A stretch of DNA of 10,792 bases, taken from positions 1 through 10,792 of the forward strand of contig JAOZUU010000048.1 of NCBI GenBank assembly GCA_029938515.1, given 5' to 3'. Under the pieces are notes generated by a model. That model was given only the letters and a program-made list of their open reading frames with translations. It did no database searches and had not been told where the DNA came from. Both the position numbers and the translations under genes were made by a program. Numbering within the stretch: the first letter of the stretch is position 1; each line of letters begins with the position of its first letter. Positions 1 to 4,811 of the stretch are shown here, piece by piece. Origin of the DNA: Desulfobacterales bacterium. Its GTDB lineage: Bacteria; Desulfobacterota; Desulfobacteria; Desulfobacterales; QNYZ01.

Positions 1-208
1 GGCTTCACAAGATCCGAACACCCAAGGACTGGCGACCCGGCGGGGCGGCCGGACCTCGAAAACGGGTACGGACCGGGATCGGGGGGAGCCCGGGAGAATC
101 GTAATCGATTCCCATGCGATGCTTCGTTATTTTGTGTCAGTACAAGCTCCGGGTCCAGAGGGCCCGGCCTTGGTCATCCCCAGAAAGAATTTGATTTGTT
201 GGACTGGA
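1..208. other. Gene-poor left edge, no recognisable product
   Basis: I recognise no gene here. The first 100 bases are very GC-rich. Plus-strand frames are open from the window edge to stops at 102-104, 209-211 and 241-243, but none of the translations resembles a protein family I know, so at most this could be the 3' end of a gene that lies to the left. Two small stem-loops are visible: GAATCG/CGATTC with loop TAAT at 96-111, and an 8-bp GC-rich stem with loop AGA at 149-167. Neither is followed by a T-run on the plus strand, so I do not call them terminators. Confidence 0.4.
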
Positions 209-389
209 TAATCGAAATCGAAATCGAAATTGAAACAATATAACGTTTGGACAAGAAAAGCTGAATTGGATCGCATCGCCGCAATGCTTAGTCTCTGGGT
301 TGGAAGGGATTATTGCGTCCAAGAAGAGACCGGGGCTTATGGGTTGGAACAATTCGATTTTGATCCCGATTTCGATTTTGATTTGGAAC
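209..389. repeat. Element bounded by inverted TCGAAA-type repeats
   Basis: The left edge (about 211-235) is a run of ATCGAAA units. The right edge (about 351-385) is a run of the complementary unit, TTTCGAT/TTTTGAT. The two arms are imperfect inverted repeats about 115 bp apart and could pair as a long AT-rich stem. The minus strand is open across the element (137-394); the repeat arms there translate into alternating charged and hydrophobic residues, typical of a translated short tandem repeat and not of a real protein. There is no ribosome binding site or family similarity, so I treat this as non-coding repeat DNA, possibly a non-autonomous interspersed element. Copies elsewhere in the genome would decide it. 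Confidence 0.5.
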
Positions 390-432
390 TTCATTGAATG
401 ATTGGAATTCGTGATTTTCTCAACAAACCACC

Positions 433-445
433 ACGGCAGAGCCGT
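433..445 (+). other. Small GC hairpin upstream of the terminator
   Basis: ACGGC/GCCGT with loop AGA, followed by TTTATCTTT. It sits 9 nt before the stronger terminator hairpin at 455-475. On its own it is a weak terminator candidate; as a pair the two look like tandem stops for a transcript entering from the left. Confidence 0.4.
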
Positions 446-454
446 TTATCTTTG

Positions 455-479
455 ACCTGGTCCAAAGGACCAGGTTTTT
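455..479 (+). terminator. Intrinsic terminator just upstream of eutA
   Basis: Perfect 9-bp stem ACCTGGTCC/GGACCAGGT with loop AAA (464-466), followed directly by five T residues (475-479). It ends only 27 nt before the eutA ATG. There is almost no room for a promoter between the hairpin and the gene, so either eutA is transcribed through this site, with read-through or antitermination, or its promoter lies upstream and the hairpin attenuates it. The loop is a trinucleotide, unlike the hexanucleotide loops of ANTAR (EutV-type) antitermination hairpins. Confidence 0.75.
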
Positions 480-506
480 CAGGACAAATTAACAGGAAAC
501 CGCTTC

Positions 507-1937
507 ATGGAACCCAATGAAATCGAACTGCTCAGTGTAGGGGTAGATGTCGGAAGCTCCACGAGTCACCTGGTTTTTTCCAACCTGCTTCTGAGACGGG
601 ATGAGCGATCCGCTTCCCGACGCTTTCTCATCGAAGAACGCAGGGTCATTTTCGAGGGAAAAATCATCGACACCCCGCTGGTGAATCATCACACCATTGA
701 TATCGACAAATTAACGGATTTTTTGAAATCGGAGTATCAACGAGCGGGGATCGCTCCGGCGGACGTTCAAACCGGCGCGGTGATCATCACCGGAGAAACG
801 GCCAAAAAGGCCAACGCCGGACAGATCGTGGCAGCCCTGTCCCATGATGCGGGAAAATTTGTCGCCGCTGCGGCCGGACCCAATTTTGAAAGCATCATTG
901 CGGCCATGGGTTCCGGAGCCAAAGAGCGATCCCGGAAAACCGGTCAGACCCTATTGTCCTGTGACATCGGCGGCGGCACCTCCAATATGGCCATTTTAAA
1001 AAACGGAGAGATCATATCCACCAGCTGCGTGGCCGTGGGGGGGCGATTAATCGCCGTCGATTCCAGGGGAAAAATCCGACGGATCAGTGAACCGGCACGG
1101 CAGGTGATGGATGATCTGGGATTGAATCTTCAAATCGGAGACCGACCGTCAACGAGGGACCTGGATAAAATCGCTGCAAAGCTGGCGGCAGTTCTCATGG
1201 AGGTCATCACCGGGCCGGCCTCCTCCCCGCTGGCACAAAAGCTGAAGGTCACGGACGATCTGGATTTCCCAAACCACATTGATGCGTATTCATTTTCCGG
1301 CGGCGTTGCGGAACTGATATACGGCGGCAACGGCCGTCACAACGACATCGGGAAACCGCTGGCGGAAAAAATCAACGCGTTGATCCCCCAATTGAATTCA
1401 CCGGTGATCGAACCGGTGAACAAGATAAGAGCCACAGTGATCGGTGCGGGCGCCCATTCGCTATCCATCTCCGGCTCCTCCGGATTCATGGACAACAGGA
1501 TAACGTTTCCCATTAAAAACATCCCCGTCATCCGGGTGGATGTTGACCGATCAAAGCTGAGTATTCAGCACGTCGTGTCAAGAATCCATGCGGCATTTCG
1601 CCGATTTGACAGGAAAGAGGGAGAAGAGATCGTCGCCTTGTATTTCAGGGACCCTGTGCGAAACTCCTATCCGCAGGTAGAACTGTTCGCCAAATCCATA
1701 GAAGCCGCCCTTCCCTGTTCAATGGCCAACAACATTCCCATCATTTTAATTTTCGAAGGGGATATCGCCTGCAGTGTGGGCAATGTCATCCGCCGGGAAA
1801 CCACGCTGAAAACCAACCTGCTGACGCTGGATGAATTGGATCTGACCGAAGGGGACTGGATCGATATCGGCAACCCCCTGGTGAAAAATCAGGTGTTTCC
1901 CGTTACGGTAAAATCGCTTGTTTTTCACGGGCAATGA
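507..1937 (+). CDS. eutA: Ethanolamine ammonia-lyase reactivating factor EutA
   Basis: EutA family, 476 residues, close to the usual length of about 470. In the family it is an ATP-dependent chaperone that releases damaged cobalamin from ethanolamine ammonia-lyase (EutBC) and so reactivates it, in the cytosol. It has the actin/Hsp70-like ATPase signatures in order: phosphate-1 VGVDVGSSTSHLVF (11-24), phosphate-2 CDIGGGTSNMAIL (152-164), an SFSGGVAEL loop (262-270), and an adenosine motif VIGAGAHSLSISG (311-323). The start is the ATG at 507, with AGGA at 494-497, 9 nt upstream. No eutB or eutC is visible; they would have to lie left of the window or elsewhere. A terminator hairpin sits immediately upstream. 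The stop codon (TGA, 1935-1937) is formed at the junction with an inserted repeat; the ancestral stop was probably the TAA now at 2095-2097. Confidence 0.9.
   Translation: MEPNEIELLSVGVDVGSSTSHLVFSNLLLRRDERSASRRFLIEERRVIFEGKIIDTPLVNHHTIDIDKLTDFLKSEYQRAGIAPADVQTGAVIITGETAKKANAGQIVAALSHDAGKFVAAAAGPNFESIIAAMGSGAKERSRKTGQTLLSCDIGGGTSNMAILKNGEIISTSCVAVGGRLIAVDSRGKIRRISEPARQVMDDLGLNLQIGDRPSTRDLDKIAAKLAAVLMEVITGPASSPLAQKLKVTDDLDFPNHIDAYSFSGGVAELIYGGNGRHNDIGKPLAEKINALIPQLNSPVIEPVNKIRATVIGAGAHSLSISGSSGFMDNRITFPIKNIPVIRVDVDRSKLSIQHVVSRIHAAFRRFDRKEGEEIVALYFRDPVRNSYPQVELFAKSIEAALPCSMANNIPIILIFEGDIACSVGNVIRRETTLKTNLLTLDELDLTEGDWIDIGNPLVKNQVFPVTVKSLVFHGQ
1925..1935. repeat. Left copy of 11-bp direct repeat (target-site duplication)
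   Basis: TCACGGGCAAT; this is the end of the eutA coding sequence (…His-Gly-Gln plus the first base of the stop codon). The identical right copy lies at 2085-2095, where it is followed by AA, giving CAA TAA. Confidence 0.75.
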
Positions 1938-2084
1938 TGGCGTCGTAAAAAGTCCCATCTACGGCGTTGTCATGTTTTTTCAGACGCTCGGCATACCATG
2001 TGTATTGCCTCGCCCCTGAAAAAACATGACGCCTTGTATATGGACCTTTCTACTTAGCCATCAGCATTAGTTTTTACTAGTTAA
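1936..2084. mobile_element. MITE-like palindromic element inserted at the eutA stop codon
   Basis: From 1936 to 2062 the sequence is one long imperfect inverted repeat. The ends are GATGGC (1936-1941) and GCCATC (2057-2062); the inner arms TCATGTTTTTTCAG (1970-1983) and CTGAAAAAACATGA (2016-2029) are perfectly complementary over 14 bp; GGCG (1963-1966) pairs with CGCC (2030-2033); and GTCC/GGAC lie between. A further 22 AT-rich bases follow to 2084. The whole is flanked by a perfect 11-bp direct repeat, TCACGGGCAAT, at 1925-1935 and 2085-2095, as expected of a target-site duplication. There is no transposase, so it would be mobilised in trans. It resembles palindromic intergenic repeats that I recall from Desulfobacterota genomes, which I cannot verify here. 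In RNA it would fold into a long hairpin between eutA and the convergent radical SAM gene. Confidence 0.75.
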
Positions 2085-2095
2085 TCACGGGCAAT
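2085..2095. repeat. Right copy of 11-bp direct repeat with fossil eutA stop
   Basis: TCACGGGCAAT, identical to 1925-1935. Read in the eutA frame it continues CAC GGG CAA TAA, which looks like the original C-terminus and stop codon of eutA, displaced 160 bp by the insertion. Confidence 0.7.
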
Positions 2096-2125
2096 AACGG
2101 TTTTCGCTTAATCAAGCTTCCCAGT

Positions 2126-3526
2126 TTAAGTTGTCTGCCACCATCCAATGGTCGTGCCGACTCTTTCAAATTCTATATTTTCCCTTAATTCAATCTGCCG
2201 TATCCAGTCTGCCAGGCCGGATGCATGGTGGATGATCAGGGGTGTACTGTGATTGGGTAAAATATCCAATGACAGTCTGTACATGCTGATAATTTTATTG
2301 GTTTCATAGGAAGTTTCCCGGTTGTCCCAGGGAGTGGGATGAATAAACCCGTGATTGGCCCCCTCTTCTTTCAGGTAACCAAAATGGGCAGGGTATTTTG
2401 GTTTTAATTCTCTTATCGCCTTGATGGCATCAAGATTTTGCTGACGGTTAACACCTTTGTTAAGATTCTTTAAAATGGTATCATCAAAGGACTCAAATCC
2501 GATGGAAGACAGTAAAATCCGAATATCTTTTTTTTGGGCAATTTCTAAAGCCTCTTCCAATGGCTGCAGCCCCTTTAAGAGATAATCCGCCCTCAGGGTA
2601 AGATTAATCTGGGATAACTCAAGGGACAGTTCATCCGCCAGTTCCAAAATTCTTACCAGTTTGAACAACGGACTTTCATTAATCAGCTCAAAAGGTATTT
2701 TCCTGCCATCAGGACTCTCTGGTAGACTCAATAATTGTTCCTTAATTGCCACCTCGTTTACAGCCCCCAAATATCCTTTATCAGCGGCCACATCACAAAA
2801 ACTGCATCCTTTCTGGCAAATGGTTATAAAAGAAGGTTGCGAACCCTTTTTTTTCACCCCCCCGGGATAATCAATGGAGATTTGCCTTTCTTTGGCCGCA
2901 TACTGGCAGCCGATTTGTTGCAAAATCTGGGCGGTTGTGACGGTTAATGGCTCAAAAGCGGCATTCTTCAGCACATGAAGTGTCTGCCAGTCTACCTTTG
3001 AAAGATAGCCGTCATCCCAGGGGGCGGCCAGGTTTTCAATAATCCGGTTCTTTTTATCCTTGTATGAAACCCCCTCAAATTTTGACATATCATCACGACC
3101 TGATGCCAAAACCGGAATGATCTGCTGGGCCGGACCGTGGAGGGCAAAGGAAAAATAATCAGACAATCCTTTAAATCGATGGGGATATGTCCGCCAATCA
3201 ATTTCTCCTTTATAATCCGGCCCTGCCTGGGGTCCGGCAAGGATAGTGACCGCTCCCCCATCTTTTAAGTCTTTGGCAAAATCAAACAGATCCGGTCTTC
3301 CACCGAGTGATGAAAATCCAACCACTTTCTGACGGTCTTTAAAATAGCGATTTAAGGCGGTTTTCAAATCCTGTTTATCATCCTCGTTGGTGATACCGAC
3401 AACGATTGCTTCATGGTCGGTATGATCGTTGATGATAGTGGCGGCCATCTGGGGGCCTAATAGCCCGTAGGATTCTCCGGTAAAATAGCCTGTGATGATA
3501 ACCAGTTTCTTTGTTTTTTTAATCAT
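2126..3526 (-). CDS. Radical SAM protein with B12-binding-like N-terminal domain, substrate unknown
   Basis: 466-residue radical SAM enzyme. The cluster-binding motif is C237-x3-C241-x2-C244 (CQKGCSFC), preceded by FITI. A later segment, ILLSSIGFESFDD (337-349), is typical of the radical SAM barrel. Residues 7-140 form an alternating alpha/beta region (KLVIITGYFTGESYG, VVGFSSLGG, VTILAGPQAG) placed like the cobalamin-binding domain of B12-dependent radical SAM proteins, but the DxHxxG histidine motif of base-off B12 binding is absent, so cobalamin use is doubtful. The start at 3526 is needed to include the first beta strand. No Shine-Dalgarno precedes it, and a good promoter lies so close that the mRNA may begin at or next to the ATG. 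The gene converges on eutA and is AT-richer than eutA. I cannot name the substrate; neighbours give no pathway hint. Confidence 0.8.
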   Translation of the reverse strand: MIKKTKKLVIITGYFTGESYGLLGPQMAATIINDHTDHEAIVVGITNEDDKQDLKTALNRYFKDRQKVVGFSSLGGRPDLFDFAKDLKDGGAVTILAGPQAGPDYKGEIDWRTYPHRFKGLSDYFSFALHGPAQQIIPVLASGRDDMSKFEGVSYKDKKNRIIENLAAPWDDGYLSKVDWQTLHVLKNAAFEPLTVTTAQILQQIGCQYAAKERQISIDYPGGVKKKGSQPSFITICQKGCSFCDVAADKGYLGAVNEVAIKEQLLSLPESPDGRKIPFELINESPLFKLVRILELADELSLELSQINLTLRADYLLKGLQPLEEALEIAQKKDIRILLSSIGFESFDDTILKNLNKGVNRQQNLDAIKAIRELKPKYPAHFGYLKEEGANHGFIHPTPWDNRETSYETNKIISMYRLSLDILPNHSTPLIIHHASGLADWIRQIELRENIEFERVGTTIGWWQTT

Positions 3527-3533
3527 GTTTACA

Positions 3534-3562
3534 ACTATAATTTAAAAATAATCTTTTGTAAA
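3534..3562 (-). promoter_or_regulatory. Sigma-70-type promoter for the radical SAM gene
   Basis: On the minus strand: -35 TTTACA (plus coordinates 3557-3562), a 17-nt spacer, and -10 TATAGT (3534-3539). Each box matches consensus at 5 of 6 positions. The predicted transcription start is about 3527, directly at the ATG (3526). Transcription start is inferred from spacing only. Confidence 0.55.
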
Positions 3563-3839
3563 AAGCAATAATGCTCAAAAAAATGACTCCCCTTATAAAA
3601 TCAAAAGTACGAATGACCGAAACGAACTACCATCGGATAATGACTTATCGCATATAGACGCAGGCAAAAATTTACCAAACATGAAAAAAATGCCATAATA
3701 ATTATGGTATATCCTACATGATTTTTTCGCGCCACCTATTTTTAAAACTTTCTAACCTGCTGTTTATTAAACATTTTATTATACTTATCCATTTCGGCAT
3801 ACTTTTTGCTGTAGAAGTAGTAAAAATATTTTTTCATAG
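3563..3839. other. AT-rich divergent control region with operator-like palindrome
   Basis: No gene is visible. An imperfect 21-bp palindrome lies at 3690-3710, with core CCATAA-TAA-TTATGG (3693-3707). It is nested inside a wider inverted repeat, GAAAAAAAT (3683-3691) and ATTTTTTC (3721-3728). It lies between the two divergent genes and could be a regulator binding site. A -10-like TATACT lies at 3780-3785 on the plus strand without a convincing -35; it would start the riboswitch leader near 3792. I cannot fix the leader promoter with confidence. Confidence 0.35.
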
Positions 3840-3840
3840 A

Positions 3841-3909
3841 AAAAGCCAAACCTCAGGAGACTGGGGGACGGAAAGCCACGGGTCTAGTTTTAGATAGCCG
3901 GGTTGCCTT
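3841..3909 (+). promoter_or_regulatory. GEMM-I cyclic-di-GMP riboswitch aptamer
   Basis: Conserved GEMM-I blocks appear in order. AGCCAAACC (3844-3852) is followed by stem P2, CCTCAG/CTGGGG (3851-3856 with 3861-3866), capped by a GAGA GNRA tetraloop (3857-3860). Then come GACGGAAAGCC (3867-3877) and stem P3: CGG (3879-3881) pairs with CCG (3898-3900) and TCTA (3883-3886) with TAGA (3891-3894), loop GTTT. The closing block is GGGTTGCC (3900-3907). Compared with the Vibrio cholerae Vc2 aptamer, the nucleotide corresponding to the ligand-selective G20 is G (3845), favouring c-di-GMP over cGAMP. The G21-C46 pair is replaced by C3846-G3871, a compensating change, while C22-G45 is kept (3847-3870). 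A47, which stacks between the ligand guanines, is kept as A3872. Helix P1 is not clear to me. It controls the downstream PEP-CTERM gene. Confidence 0.88.
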
Positions 3910-3938
3910 GACAAAAGAGGTGATTCGGCTTTTTGTTT
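3896..3938 (+). terminator. Riboswitch expression platform: intrinsic terminator overlapping the aptamer
   Basis: Bases 3896-3909 can pair with 3917-3930 as a continuous 14-bp stem (several G-U pairs; core AGCCG/CGGCT and CCT/AGG) with loop GACAAAA (3910-3916). TTTTTGTTT follows at 3930-3938. The 5' arm consists of the 3' strand of aptamer stem P3 and the closing GGGTTGCC block, so aptamer folding and terminator formation are mutually exclusive. Ligand binding should therefore block termination and turn the gene on. Confidence 0.75.
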
Positions 3939-3945
3939 CTCAGGT

Positions 3946-3964
3946 GACCATCATTTTGATGGTT
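3946..3964 (+). other. Small hairpin just before the PEP-CTERM ribosome binding site
   Basis: ACCATCA (3947-3953) pairs with TGATGGT (3957-3963), loop TTT, plus a flanking G-U pair. It ends 6 nt before the Shine-Dalgarno. It lacks a following T-run, so it is not a terminator; it may stabilise the 5' end of the processed transcript or keep the ribosome binding site open. Confidence 0.35.
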
Positions 3965-3983
3965 GGAATTAAGGAGGCTTATT

Positions 3984-4655
3984 ATGAAGAGAATTTTTAG
4001 TATTTTGCTTGGGTTGTTATTACTATTTCAAACAAATGCATTTGCAACGATGATTAGTGACGCTTCTAATGGGTACCCTGTGGCAAATCATAGCACTGAA
4101 ATCTGGCAGAGGCTGGGAGAAAGCCATAATTCAAATGATGGTATTTTTTGGTCAGTTGACGGAGGAGCATACGGAAATAAAGATGTATCCATCGGTGATT
4201 TGGTTACTTTTAAGTTCATTTTTTGGCATCAGGGGTGGGGAACGCATGATTATGATCAACTTAAAGTATGGTATGATACAGATTCGACAGACGGATTCTC
4301 TGGTAGCACGGTGTTATTGAGGGAACAGCATTTTAAAAAAGATAATACCGTTTGGACCTATAACCCAACTGGTGATGAGAAAAAAAAAGCAGAGGAAAAT
4401 GCTTACTATTCCTTTACAGAAGAGGATTTGTTTATTACGCCCGATATGGTGGGTCGATTATTTTTAAGAGCCAGGGTACATTGCAATCATACAGAATGGG
4501 ATAACATGAATCCGGCTGGTTATTTAAATCAAGGTGAGGTTGAGGATTATTTCATCACAGTCACTCCAGTCCCAGAACCGGCAACCATACTTCTCCTCGG
4601 CATTGGCCTTATTGGTCTTTCCGGAATTGGAAGAAAAAGATTCCGTAAAAAGTAA
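3984..4655 (+). CDS. Secreted GEVED-domain PEP-CTERM sorting protein
   Basis: 223 residues from the ATG at 3984, which has a perfect AAGGAGG (3971-3977) 6 nt upstream. It opens with a signal peptide (MKRIFSILLGLLLLFQTNAFA). A beta-rich domain follows, with an aspartate-rich YDTDSTDG stretch that may bind metal, and then the GEVEDYFITV strand typical of the GEVED domain. The C-terminus is a complete PEP-CTERM signal: VPEP (196-199), a hydrophobic segment, and basic tail GRKRFRKK. In known systems such proteins are exported by Sec and processed in the inner membrane by an exosortase, usually together with exopolysaccharide export; no exosortase is in this window. Expression is under the GEMM-I riboswitch, fitting c-di-GMP control of matrix or biofilm proteins. 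The gene is markedly AT-richer than those downstream. Ligand and role of the domain are unknown. Confidence 0.88.
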   Translation: MKRIFSILLGLLLLFQTNAFATMISDASNGYPVANHSTEIWQRLGESHNSNDGIFWSVDGGAYGNKDVSIGDLVTFKFIFWHQGWGTHDYDQLKVWYDTDSTDGFSGSTVLLREQHFKKDNTVWTYNPTGDEKKKAEENAYYSFTEEDLFITPDMVGRLFLRARVHCNHTEWDNMNPAGYLNQGEVEDYFITVTPVPEPATILLLGIGLIGLSGIGRKRFRKK

Positions 4656-4680
4656 CCTATTATACTTTTAGAAAAACCAT

Positions 4681-4712
4681 AAGCAGGGTCAGAAATGGCC
4701 CTGCTTTTTTTT
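4681..4712 (+). terminator. Intrinsic terminator of the PEP-CTERM gene
   Basis: AAGCAGGG (4681-4688) pairs with CCCTGCTT (4699-4706), loop about 10 nt, followed by a run of T to 4712. It starts 25 nt after the stop codon. Read on the minus strand the hairpin is followed by TATGGTTTTT, so it may also help stop the convergent membrane-protein transcript. Confidence 0.85.
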
Positions 4713-4811
4713 GGATATAAAGGAACAACCGACTGCCAGATTATCTCGTGACTCTTTTTAGGACCTCGGAAGAAATAAAATCCACCGGGATACCTTAACC
4801 CATTGCAAATG

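Noticed and set aside
149..167. Intrinsic terminator at the left edge
   Set aside because: The 8-bp GC-rich stem is followed by CCTTGG rather than a T-run.
1..243. 3' end of an upstream plus-strand gene
   Set aside because: Frames are open to the window edge, but none of the translations is recognisable, so I could not support a call.
137..394. 85-codon minus-strand open frame
   Set aside because: Its start and interior are translated TCGAAA-type repeats, it has no ribosome binding site, and it looks like repeat DNA.
433..479. ANTAR (EutV-type) dual-hairpin antitermination site
   Set aside because: Both hairpins have trinucleotide loops, not the hexanucleotide loops with conserved A and G needed for ANTAR binding.
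1130..1958. Several 60-70-codon minus-strand open frames
   Set aside because: They are antisense shadows of eutA without family similarity or ribosome binding sites.
3841..3909. cGAMP-selective GEMM-Ib riboswitch
   Set aside because: The selectivity position aligned with Vc2 nucleotide 20 is G, not A.
3963..3983. Upstream TTG start for the PEP-CTERM gene
   Set aside because: The TTG lies in the hairpin at 3946-3964 and upstream of the perfect Shine-Dalgarno; the ATG at 3984 is correctly spaced and begins a clean signal peptide.
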